64,000 nt of DNA from NCBI RefSeq assembly GCF_030845175.1, contig NZ_CP132542.1:744001-808000 (forward strand). The letters are read 5' to 3'. Under the pieces are notes generated by a model. It was not told the origin of the DNA. It made no database searches and saw only the letters and a program-made list of their open reading frames with translations. The stretch is from Coralliovum pocilloporae. Lineage in GTDB: Bacteria; Pseudomonadota; Alphaproteobacteria; Rhizobiales; Cohaesibacteraceae. The position numbers and the translations under genes are program-made. Shown in pieces: positions 43,918 to 52,900 of this stretch; the stretch's first letter is position 1, and each line of letters starts with the position of its first letter.

Positions 43918-44496
43918 ATGAACAGATCACGGATCGCATCATGCATGCTGACGGCATTTCTGTATCTTGCCGCGGTCTTCATTATTCCGCTGCCGGCGTT
44001 TGCACAGGCGCCTAATCAATATACCAGCCAGCAGCTGGTCGCGAAGGGACACGAGTTCTTCGGGACTGTCGCAGGTGGTTTGGCCGGTGTCATTGAGGAA
44101 GCCGTATCCAGATACGGCCAGCCAAATGGCTATGTTCTCGGCGAAGAAGGCTCTGCAGCAATTATTGGTGGCCTGAGATATGGAGAAGGGCATCTGCACA
44201 CACAGGGTAATTCCCGAAGGAAAGTCTATTGGCAGGGGCCATCCGTTGGTTGGGATTTTGGTGGTGACGGTGCCCGCACCATGATGCTGGTCTATAACAT
44301 GCGCAGCACAGAAGACATCCACAAACGCTTTGTCGGCGTGGCTGGTTCCGCCTATCTGGTTGGTGGTTTTGGCATGACTGTTCTGAACAATCACGACATA
44401 TATGTTGTGCCGATCAAGGCCGGTGTAGGTGCTCGCCTGGGTGTTAATGTGGGCTATCTGAAGTTCACCCCCAGCGCAACCTGGAACCCGTTCTAA
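43918..44496 (+). CDS. eipA: DUF1134 periplasmic protein, EipA homologue
   Basis: 192 residues from the ATG at 43918 (GGAGAAG upstream); this start gives a clean signal peptide ending AFA-QAPNQY. Then the DUF1134 core: YVLGEEGSAAIIGGLRYGEG, VYWQGPSVGWDFGGDGARTM, LVYNMRSTEDIHKRFVGVAG and SAYLVGGFGMTVLNN. In Brucella the homologue EipA is a small periplasmic beta-barrel protein needed for envelope integrity and virulence, and its gene is near chpT and ctrA, as here. A transcription stop follows. Confidence 0.9.
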   Translation: MNRSRIASCMLTAFLYLAAVFIIPLPAFAQAPNQYTSQQLVAKGHEFFGTVAGGLAGVIEEAVSRYGQPNGYVLGEEGSAAIIGGLRYGEGHLHTQGNSRRKVYWQGPSVGWDFGGDGARTMMLVYNMRSTEDIHKRFVGVAGSAYLVGGFGMTVLNNHDIYVVPIKAGVGARLGVNVGYLKFTPSATWNPF

Positions 44497-44501
44497 CCAG
44501 G

Positions 44502-44551
44502 CGTAAAAGCAGCAACAGCCCCTGGGATTCACCAGGGGCCTATTACGCTTT
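44502..44551 (+). terminator. Terminator of eipA
   Basis: GCCCCTGG (44518-44525) pairs with CCAGGGGC (44532-44539), and an outer GCGTAA/TTACGC pair extends it. Weak T-rich tail. Confidence 0.7.
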
Positions 44552-44667
44552 GTTATTTCACCACTTTTCCATTATAAGAGCCTAGGCTCAGGATCGGGCT
44601 GTTTCGTTGTAGAAGTGGGCAAATAACAGACCTGCCCTATTGGTAATAGAGTACACAGAGGCGTTTG

Positions 44668-45900
44668 ATGATACTGGCCGCGATGTATTTTGCTCTGGGA
44701 CTGTTTACAGCAGTTCTTATGGTCATCTTCGCCCTGCCCCGTATCTGGCGCCGTGCAGAGCGCCTGACTGCCCGACGTATTGAAGCCGAATTACCCGTTA
44801 CCTGGTCAGAGATTCAGGCTGAAAAAGACCGCATCCGTGCCGATTATGCCGTGGAAACCCGCAAGGCCGAGATGGCCCGGGATGCATTGCGTGCAAAGTC
44901 CCTTGAACAAAGCCTCACTCTCAAGGAACGTCAGGACGAACTGAATGCGGCACACAAGCAGATCGTTATCCTTGAGGAAACAATTTCTGATTTCGAAGAC
45001 CGACTTGAGGACGCTCGGAATACGTCGCTGGTCAAGGAAGATCAGGTTAACAGGCTCTCCGCGGACCTGAAGGACATCAGACGGTCAAAAGACAGCAGTG
45101 ACACCAAACAGCGCGAGAAAAGCCAGCAACTGGATGCCGCTCAAAAAGATTATCACGAAAGCAAGCTGAAGATCGCTGCACTTGAAACCGAACTGACGAC
45201 ACTCACATCCAAATATGAGCAAGTCAAAACCCAGCAGAGTGCCGACAGCATCAAACAGGCTTCGCTGGAAACAGAGCTCGCTCTTGCCAAAGATAGCGCG
45301 AAGAGAGGCGATGAGCGGCAGGTCGTGCTCCAGGCGGAAATTGACGAACTCGCGTCAAGACTGGCCTCTCGTGATGAGAAAATCACTGAGCTTGAAACCC
45401 GCAAGCCAAGTATCCCCGCTGCCACGGAAACACCGCCTGAGCTTCATGAGCTGGAAGACAGGTTGCGCACCTCCGAAATGCGGCGCCTGGAAGCAGAGGC
45501 AAGGCTGGCTGCCCTGACATTGCGATCATCCAATCTGCTGGTCGATGATGATCAGGAGCTGGATGCCATTACAGCCCTTGAGAAAGACCGCCTCCAGCTC
45601 ACCGAGCGTCTGGAAGGCGCAGAAGCCAAACAGAAATCTCTTGAAGATGTCATCGCGGATCTGAAGAGCAAGCCAACAGCCAAAACCGCAGTGTCCCGCG
45701 CAGTGAAAACACAGGAAGAGGTTCTCACGCGCATCAACGATATCGCGGCCCATGTCATCAGGATCGCAGCGGCTCAGGATAGTACATCAGAGAAAACCCA
45801 GCTCACCGACAAGATTTCGGAACTGAGCAGGAACCGCCCATCAGGAACCGGCTCCAGACGCGGCTTGAAAACGCTGACTGACACGATACTCTCAAAATAG
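44668..45900 (+). CDS. Membrane-anchored coiled-coil protein, function unknown
   Basis: 410 residues from the ATG at 44668 (AGAGG upstream). One N-terminal membrane helix (ILAAMYFALGLFTAVLMVIFAL), then a basic hinge RIWRRAERLTARRIEAELPV, then about 300 residues of heptad-rich coiled coil (EKDRIRADYAVETRKAEMAR, LKERQDELNAAHKQIVILEE and on). The region RRIEAELPVTWSEIQAEKDRIRADYA recurs in unnamed alphaproteobacterial proteins. Topology suggests a cytosolic rod tethered to the inner membrane, perhaps in envelope or cell-shape organisation (inference). Alone between two intergenic structures. Confidence 0.8.
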   Translation: MILAAMYFALGLFTAVLMVIFALPRIWRRAERLTARRIEAELPVTWSEIQAEKDRIRADYAVETRKAEMARDALRAKSLEQSLTLKERQDELNAAHKQIVILEETISDFEDRLEDARNTSLVKEDQVNRLSADLKDIRRSKDSSDTKQREKSQQLDAAQKDYHESKLKIAALETELTTLTSKYEQVKTQQSADSIKQASLETELALAKDSAKRGDERQVVLQAEIDELASRLASRDEKITELETRKPSIPAATETPPELHELEDRLRTSEMRRLEAEARLAALTLRSSNLLVDDDQELDAITALEKDRLQLTERLEGAEAKQKSLEDVIADLKSKPTAKTAVSRAVKTQEEVLTRINDIAAHVIRIAAAQDSTSEKTQLTDKISELSRNRPSGTGSRRGLKTLTDTILSK

Positions 45901-45938
45901 AGACCGCACTGAGTCTGGTGCTTTAACATATTGTTTTC

Positions 45939-45988
45939 AAAGCGAGCTTGTACCCGAAAAGTCTGTCAATTTTTCGGAAGCGCGCTTT
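45939..45988. repeat. Rhizobiales-type palindromic intergenic element
   Basis: Nested inverted repeats: outer AAAGCGAGC (45939-45947) with GCGCGCTTT (45980-45988, one mismatch), inner CCGAAAA (45954-45960) with TTTTCGG (45971-45977). The layout and the CCCGAAAAGT...TTTTCGG core resemble the abundant palindromic elements of Rhizobiales genomes. May also act as a terminator for the coiled-coil gene. Confidence 0.6.
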
Positions 45989-46020
45989 AGTCTTCTTTCT
46001 TGAGCAAGGAGTGGGCCGTT

Positions 46021-47061
46021 ATGCGCGCGTCACACACCATTCATGTTGTCAGCTGCCATGCGGAAGGTGAGGTTGGCGATGTTATTGTAGGCGGTGTCGC
46101 GCCTCCTCCAGGAGCCACAATCTGGGAACAGTCCCGCTGGATAGCCAGCGATCAGACCTTGCGTAATTTTGTCCTCAATGAGCCGCGAGGCGGCGTCTTC
46201 CGTCATGTAAACCTGCTGGTCCCCCCCAAACATCCCGATGCGGATATGGCATGGATCATCATGGAGCCGGAAGACACACCGCCGATGTCGGGCTCCAACA
46301 GCATGTGCGTCTCGACAGTCCTGCTTGAGACCGGAATTCTGCCCATGTCTGCCGAAGGCCCCACGGAGCTGACGCTTGAGGCTCCAGGAGGTCTGATAAA
46401 GGTACGGGCTGACTGTGCCAACAGCCAGGTCAATCAGGTCACCATCACCAATGTCCCTTCCTTCGCAGACAAGCTGGACGCCCATCTGGAGGTGCCCGGC
46501 ATAGGAACACTGACCGTTGATACGGCTTATGGCGGGGACAGCTTCGTTCTTGCAGATGCCCAGGCCCTTGACTTCTCGATATCACCTGATGAAGCACGAG
46601 ACATTGCTGAAATGGGTGTACGGATCACCAATGCGGCAAATGAGCAGCTTGGCTTTACTCATCCGGAACAGACGGACTGGGATCACATTTCCTTCTGTCA
46701 GCTGACGATGCCGATTGAACAGAAGGACGGCGTTACTGTCGGGCGCAATGCGGTGGCTATCCAGCCGGCAAAGCTCGACCGGTCTCCGTGCGGTACCGGA
46801 TGCAGTGCACGGATGGCTGTTCTGAATGCCAAAGGCATACTTAAGCCGGGAGATCCCTTCAGGGGAGTTTCGATTATCAATTCCATCTTCAACTGCAGCA
46901 TTGTCGATGAGACACAGGTTGGAGGCAGGAGTGCAATCATACCCGAAATTTCAGGGCGGGCCTGGATCACGGGCATACATCAGCACATGCTAGATCCTGA
47001 TGATCCCTGGCCTGGCGGCTATCGGCTGTCAGATACATGGCCAAAGAAAATGGCACCCTGA
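46021..47061 (+). CDS. Proline racemase family protein (hydroxyproline epimerase/dehydratase type)
   Basis: 346 residues from the ATG at 46021 (AAGGAG upstream). Fold and motifs of the proline racemase superfamily: [10 protein letters not shown], then PPMSGSNSM where the first catalytic Cys of racemases is Ser90, and [16 protein letters not shown] with the second Cys256. Cys/Cys members epimerise proline or 4-hydroxyproline and Thr/Cys members dehydrate trans-3-hydroxyproline. Ser/Cys members have been reported with epimerase and/or dehydratase activity, so the reaction is open. No hydroxyproline transporter or oxidase genes nearby. Confidence 0.88.
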   Translation: MRASHTIHVVSCHAEGEVGDVIVGGVAPPPGATIWEQSRWIASDQTLRNFVLNEPRGGVFRHVNLLVPPKHPDADMAWIIMEPEDTPPMSGSNSMCVSTVLLETGILPMSAEGPTELTLEAPGGLIKVRADCANSQVNQVTITNVPSFADKLDAHLEVPGIGTLTVDTAYGGDSFVLADAQALDFSISPDEARDIAEMGVRITNAANEQLGFTHPEQTDWDHISFCQLTMPIEQKDGVTVGRNAVAIQPAKLDRSPCGTGCSARMAVLNAKGILKPGDPFRGVSIINSIFNCSIVDETQVGGRSAIIPEISGRAWITGIHQHMLDPDDPWPGGYRLSDTWPKKMAP

Positions 47062-47134
47062 CAAGGGTGCCATAAACAGCAATTAACGTGTCCCTGCCAA
47101 CGGCAGTATTTAAACGCGAGAGCACGCGGTCACT

Positions 47135-48283
47135 CTAGTTTCCAATTCCGTCAAATGTCCTTGCCGTCGAAAGCCCAGAGTTGATAATCGCAATAAACTT
47201 CGACAGCTCGCGACCAACCGAGTTGGCAACATAGACAACATCCTTGTCACGCAGGAACAGGGATTGGGCATAGAAATAGGCTTTCGGATCCCGCATCGTA
47301 ATACGGTAGATCAGCGGCACACGCTCATGATCAAGCTGCGCTCCATCTTCCAGAAGAGCTGCCGCAACATTGGGATTTTCAAACCGGAAAATAAACACAC
47401 CCATAGAGTCGGCACGATTATCATCCAGACCACCAACCCGGCCCAGACCTTCAATCAGAGACACACGATCCTTGCCGAACGGATATTCACCTACTTTCGG
47501 CACAGCCCCGAATGCAGTGAATGTCGGTGGTTCATGGCTGATAAAAAGCTGATCCTCGGGCTGAAGATAGATATTCTCGCCTGGCGACTCAATAATGCCT
47601 TTCAGCAGCATCGTCGCTTTCCGGCCCTCACGAACCAGCGTGACAGTCGTCTCACTGGCAATATGAGCATTACCACCCGCCAGCGCTATCGCATCAGTCA
47701 CTTTACTGCCAAGAGCCGGGATTGGAAAACGACCAGGGGACCGGACATCACCGCTGACGGTAATCAAGGTACTCTGGCTTTCCTGAACTGTGACGATCAC
47801 CTGAGGGTCAACAGCTTTGTCTTTCAACGCTCGGGTCAAGGTCGCCTGAAGAGCCTCAGGGGACAGCCCTCTAACCTGAACAGATCCGACATAAGGGATA
47901 TTAATCGCTCCGGACTGGCCAACTGCAAAAGGACCCAGTTCCGCCCGAGACTGACCCGGCACACTGAACAGCTTGTTCTGCCCTGGCTCCCAGACAACAA
48001 TGGAGAGAACATCACCGGTTCCAATTTGGGCACGACCCGGCTGCCAGACACGACCTGAGAACTGACGCCTGAGACCTGCAGGCTGGAATGAAGACAGGAT
48101 CGATATCGCGCGATCATCCACGTCAACAATACGGTATCCAAAAGCCGCCGCTTCGCTGGCTGGATCCTTTTCCTGCTGTTCAATTTCAGATGTGATCGGC
48201 CCTGAAGACGGCAGAAACGAGCACCCGGAAACCACAGCGGAACAGGCAACAACCAGTGCCATGATATGCGTTCTTACTGACAA
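47135..48283 (-). CDS. Polysaccharide export lipoprotein, Wza-like
   Basis: 382 residues from a TTG at 48283 (GGGGA upstream); the start is uncertain (ATG 48262 or TTG 48361 also possible). Lipobox VVSGC near residue 21. Then the Poly_export domain (YRIVDVDDRAI, RAQIGTGDVLSIVVWEPGQN, GAINIPYVGSVQVRGLSPEALQATLT) and SLBB repeats (VTVSGDVRSPGRFPI, TAFGAVPKVGEYPF), ending DVVYVANSVGRELSKFI. Outer-membrane exit for capsule or exopolysaccharide. Same strand as the PKS pair but with 295 non-coding bases before it, so probably its own promoter. No Wzc or glycosyltransferase in the window. Confidence 0.88.
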   Translation of the reverse strand: MSVRTHIMALVVACSAVVSGCSFLPSSGPITSEIEQQEKDPASEAAAFGYRIVDVDDRAISILSSFQPAGLRRQFSGRVWQPGRAQIGTGDVLSIVVWEPGQNKLFSVPGQSRAELGPFAVGQSGAINIPYVGSVQVRGLSPEALQATLTRALKDKAVDPQVIVTVQESQSTLITVSGDVRSPGRFPIPALGSKVTDAIALAGGNAHIASETTVTLVREGRKATMLLKGIIESPGENIYLQPEDQLFISHEPPTFTAFGAVPKVGEYPFGKDRVSLIEGLGRVGGLDDNRADSMGVFIFRFENPNVAAALLEDGAQLDHERVPLIYRITMRDPKAYFYAQSLFLRDKDVVYVANSVGRELSKFIAIINSGLSTARTFDGIGN

Positions 48284-48578
48284 GTTACGGTTCCCCAAAT
48301 ACTCAGCTTCTTCACCCCTGAATCCGCCGCCCCTTTTACCCTGCTTTCTGCGGTCACGCAATGCCAGTTTCGTCCGTTAGCACTGGCCAGAACATAAATT
48401 CTGGCTGGCAAAGATCGCACAAGGCGGAAAGCAAAATATTGAATTTACGGACGTTTATTGGATTCAAGCAGTTACTCTCATAAAAACATCGACCAACAGA
48501 TTAGCAATAGACCGGTTTCTGACACGTTAAATACAGCATATTGCCGCACCGTCCAAATTCGCCTGCCAGACAGAGCCG

Positions 48579-49976
48579 CTACTGGCTTTTGGCCTGCTGC
48601 TGAACGATTTTGGCAATGGACGACAGGCTGGGCGGGTTAGCCTCAAAAGCCTTCAGCTCTTCAGAAAGCAGACGCACCGCTTCCCGCATCTGGTCTTCCG
48701 TATGATAACATGTGACAAAGAACCTCAGACGAGCGGACTTCTCAGGCACGGCCGGGTAAATGATCGGCAGAACATTGACCCCTCGTTCCAGCATTCGTAC
48801 GGCGAGAATGCCGGCTTTTGCTGAATCACCAAGCATGACCGGAACGACCGCATAACCCTGGCTTGGCCCTATATCAAACCCGGCGTCCTGCAAGGTCTCC
48901 AGAAGAAATCTGCCATTCCTCTGAACGTTCGCAACCCGCTCAGGCTCAGCAGTCAGAAGCTGGAGCGCCCGCAGAACGGAGGCCGCCAACAAGGGTGGCA
49001 AGCCCACACTGAACACAAACCCGGCAGCAGAATACTTGATCAGTTCAATCAGTTCCGCTGAACCGGCAATATACCCGCCGCATCCGGCAAGTGATTTTGA
49101 AAATGTGCCCATCCAGATATCAACCCTGGACGGGTCAACACCGAAATGCTCTGCAAGACCGCGACCCGTCTTACCCAGAACCCCCAGAGAATGGGCCTCA
49201 TCAACCATCAGCCATGCATTGTAGCGTTCCTTAAGACCCAGCAGACGCGGCAGATCGGGGAAATCACCATCCATGGAATAAACACCCTCAACGACAATGA
49301 GGATGCGCTGATATTGAGACGCCCGTTCACTCAGAATCCGCTCAAGCGCATCATAATCCCCATGGGGGAAAACCTGACGCGCGGCACCGGACAAACGCGC
49401 GCCCGTGACAATGCTGTTATGAATGAAGGAATCATGCAGGATGAGATCCTGCTCCCCTAGCAAACAATCAATCGTCGAAACATTTGTCGCATGGCCGGAA
49501 ACGAAGGCGACAGCGCTTTCCACATTGTAGAAATCCGCAAGTGCCTGTTCCAGTTCGGCATGGATCGGCCTTTCACCAGCAACGATCCGGCTTGCAGACG
49601 CAGAAATACCATACTGCGCCATGGCATCAGAGGCCGCAGCGAGAATTTCCGGATGCCCATTCAGGCCAAGATAGTCATAGGTTGAGAAATTCAGACACGT
49701 CCTGCCGGACATGACACTGGTCGCACCCGCCAGACCATCATGTTCCCGGAAATAGGGACTGTCCAGATTCAGTAACTGGCCGACCGTTTTCTGGAGCTGG
49801 AGTTCCTGATAGCTGGTCAATGTCTTGAAGTCAGCCATCCCGCTCCGCCCCGGGACAGTCTGCACACGCTCAGCCACCGCTCTCGTATCAGACTGCCCGG
49901 CACGGCTCTGTCGTGCCAGTTTCAAAGCCGCAGCCTTACGGTCTTCGGAGAGCTTTCTGCGATCACTTCTGGCCAT
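48579..49976 (-). CDS. Alpha-oxoamine synthase (RkpG/KBL/BioF-like)
   Basis: 465 residues. PLP fold-type I with all family motifs: FSTYDYLGLNGHPEI, GISASASRIVAGE, FVSGHATNVSTI, LILHDSFIHNSI, LMVDEAHSLGVLGK (Asp259, His262) and the PLP lysine Lys294 in MGTFSKSLAGCGGY. These enzymes condense an amino acid with an acyl thioester, releasing CO2, to give an alpha-amino ketone (as in serine palmitoyltransferase, BioF and fungal Fum8). It is about 70 residues longer than BioF at the N terminus (charged, Arg/Lys-rich, then QELQLQKTVGQLLNLDSPYF). The ATG directly follows the PKS stop codon, so the acyl donor is probably the PKS carrier protein. The amino acid cannot be read from sequence. Confidence 0.9.
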   Translation of the reverse strand: MARSDRRKLSEDRKAAALKLARQSRAGQSDTRAVAERVQTVPGRSGMADFKTLTSYQELQLQKTVGQLLNLDSPYFREHDGLAGATSVMSGRTCLNFSTYDYLGLNGHPEILAAASDAMAQYGISASASRIVAGERPIHAELEQALADFYNVESAVAFVSGHATNVSTIDCLLGEQDLILHDSFIHNSIVTGARLSGAARQVFPHGDYDALERILSERASQYQRILIVVEGVYSMDGDFPDLPRLLGLKERYNAWLMVDEAHSLGVLGKTGRGLAEHFGVDPSRVDIWMGTFSKSLAGCGGYIAGSAELIELIKYSAAGFVFSVGLPPLLAASVLRALQLLTAEPERVANVQRNGRFLLETLQDAGFDIGPSQGYAVVPVMLGDSAKAGILAVRMLERGVNVLPIIYPAVPEKSARLRFFVTCYHTEDQMREAVRLLSEELKAFEANPPSLSSIAKIVQQQAKSQ

Positions 49977-52900
49977 CTACGCTCTCCCGGATACACTTCC
50001 ACTGGCATCACGGACAACTGTCTTCAACGCAGCCTTGTCCACGTCATCAACGAGATGCTGATTGATCAGAACATCCATATCATCATCAGAATTTTGCGCA
50101 CCACCAAGGGCTTTGGCAACAATCTGAAGAGCAAGATCATTCAATGTTGTCCCACCAGAAAGCGAGACAATCGGCAGGTTAATACCAATTTTCCGCTGCA
50201 CACCCATACGGAGCTCAAGCCCCATCAGGGAATCCATACCGAACTCAGATAATGGTCTCTGAACATTGATATCCTCAAGCGGCAGTCGAAGAATCTGGGC
50301 CAGCTCGACAGCAAGCAGTTCAGCAACCAGCAGCCGCGCATCAGCTTCACTGTGACCGGAAATCAATTCAAGCAGATCAAGGCTACCTTCATCAGGACCG
50401 CGCAGGGACAATCCGTCCATGAAGTCAGCAAATCGTGGTGTCTTCACTACCGCTAGCTCATTTGCAGCCGTAGACCAGTCGATACGCCCGATATAGTAGA
50501 CACCGGCTCCGTCAGTCTGTCCGTCGCGCACAAGCACAGAGCTCAGGATGTCCAGCCCTTCCCGGGCACCTATGGCAGCTTCGCCAAGTTTCTGGGACAG
50601 AATATCGCCCACATCCGTGTTGCGAGCGAGATACCCCACATCACCAATAGCGCCCCAACCAACAGCAAGACCAGGCAATCCAGCCTGCCGGCGTTTGCGC
50701 ACCAGGCCTTCAAGATAGGAATTGGCAGCCACATAGTTGGCCTGCCCCGGATTACCGACCAGCGTTGTGGCTGAAGAAAACAGAATAAAGAAATCCAGGG
50801 CATCATCGCGGGTCAGAGCATCAAGATTGTCTGCACCAGCTACTTTCGGCTCAAGTACAGCCCGGAAACGGCTCTCATCAAGCTGGGTCAGCAAGGCATC
50901 ATCCAGCACCATGGCAGCATGAACAATACCTGTGAGCGGCCCTTTGGCGCGCATGTCTGAGAGAACTGAATCAAGCGCTGCCCTGTCAGCCGCATCACAG
51001 GCCATAGCCTCTACATGCACACCACGGGCCTCGCAGGATTCGATAAGAGCCTGATGATCCTCTGATATCGTTCCTGATCGACTGGTCAGCACAACATGGT
51101 GGGCACCATTGTCGACCAGCCAGCGACAGATCTCCAGACCAAAACCGCCAAGTCCGCCAACAACCAGAACCGAACCATCCGGGCTGATTGCAAATTCCTC
51201 CCGAACAGCCTGCCCCGGCCAGGCCTCACGCCTTGGCGGCGTCACAACAATCTTGCCGATATGCCCTGACTGCTGCATAAGCCGGAATGCATCGATAACG
51301 GCTTCTCCGCCGAACTGGCGATAGGGAAGAGGAAACAGGTCGCCTGCGGCAAACAGATCCAGAACCTCGGAAAACAGTCTGGAGGCAAGCGCACGCTCAT
51401 AGACCAGAAGCTGATCTGCATCGATACCGAAATAGGAGACATTGCGGCGGAACGGGCGCAGCGCGATCTTGGTGTTGCCGTAGTAGTCACGCTTGCCCAG
51501 TTCAAGGAAGCGCCCGAATGGCTTGACCAGGCGGATGCTGTGTTCCATCGCATCACCCGCGAGAGAGTTCAGCACAAGGTCAACACCCTCACCACCTGTC
51601 AGGTCCAGTATGTCATCGACAAACTGCAGGGATCTTGAATCAAAGACATGCTCAACTCCGAGCGTTCTCAGCAGAGCCCGTTTCTCAGGAGACCCTGCGG
51701 TCGCGATAATCCGCGCACCCTTGAGCTGGGCCAATTGAATGGCCGCAAGGCCCACGCCACCAGCGCCACCATGGATCAGAAGCCACTCATCCTCCTGAAG
51801 GCGCCCGAGATGATACAGCGCATAATAGCTGGTGAGGAATGTGACGGGTATGGTCGCGGCAGCAACCGGATCAAGGCCTTCCGGCAGCGAGACAGCCGCA
51901 TAGGCAGGAACAATCGTGTGAGATGCGAAACAGGCAGATGCGAAGGCGACAACCATGTCTCCTTCCTGAAGATGGCTGACACCCTCACTGACGGAGACAA
52001 CGCGACCACTGCATTCAAGCCCGAGGGTCGGTCCGGAAAAACCGTCTTCAAGAGCTTCATCCGGCAGAAGGCCAAGAGCCCACATGACGTCCCGGAAATT
52101 GAGGCCTGTTGCAAGAATTTCAATCTCGACTTCCCCGGCAGCGGGTGTCCGACGCTCCACAGGCTGCCAGTCAAGACGCGCAAGAGATCCGGCTCGGTCA
52201 AAGCCGAGGCACACCGCCTCCGCTGTTTGACCCGACTGTTGCGGCAACCCCTGAACAACGCGAGGAACCCGTAACTCGCCCGAGCGGACAAGCAACTCAC
52301 TCTCTGAACCAAGTTCACCAAGCACGGATATAATACGATCAGCCGTTGCCTGCGCCGTCTCGCCGATTGCAAGATCAACACAGCGGAGATCCAGATCAGG
52401 TGCTTCGTTCTGCACAACACGCATCAGACCACTGATTGCAGCCTGTTGCGGATCAAGAACGGCAGCATTCTCCAGAAGATTCTGGTTCAAACCTGATGGA
52501 GCCAGCGCGATCACGCGCATATCCTGCCCATCGGCAGCGGAACAGAGTGCAGAGAAGAAGGCTCCACGTCTGGCCAGGGACGAAACCACATCATCCGCAG
52601 ATGCAAAGGCTCCGTTCAAACCGATCAGGAAACGTTGATCTGCCTGCGCCCAGTCCGGCACAGCAAAGGCATCAGACCAGGTTCCCGACCGGGATAGAAC
52701 ATCCACATCACGACCATCGACAATAGTGACCGCGGCACCATGGGATTTCCAGTGCTCCGACAGAGCTTCGGCCACATCAAACCCGTAGCTGTCGTCAACA
52801 ACAAGCAGGTAAGCCAGCCCATCCTGATCATGATCGGAATGCAAAGGCACCACATCCGCAGCGGTACGCTCAAAGTGACCTTTGAGGGTTGAGAATTTAC

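Noticed and set aside
48579-49976. 8-amino-7-oxononanoate synthase (biotin bioF)
   Set aside because: No other bio genes, about 70 extra residues, and the start codon is fused to the PKS stop, so a PKS partner fits better.
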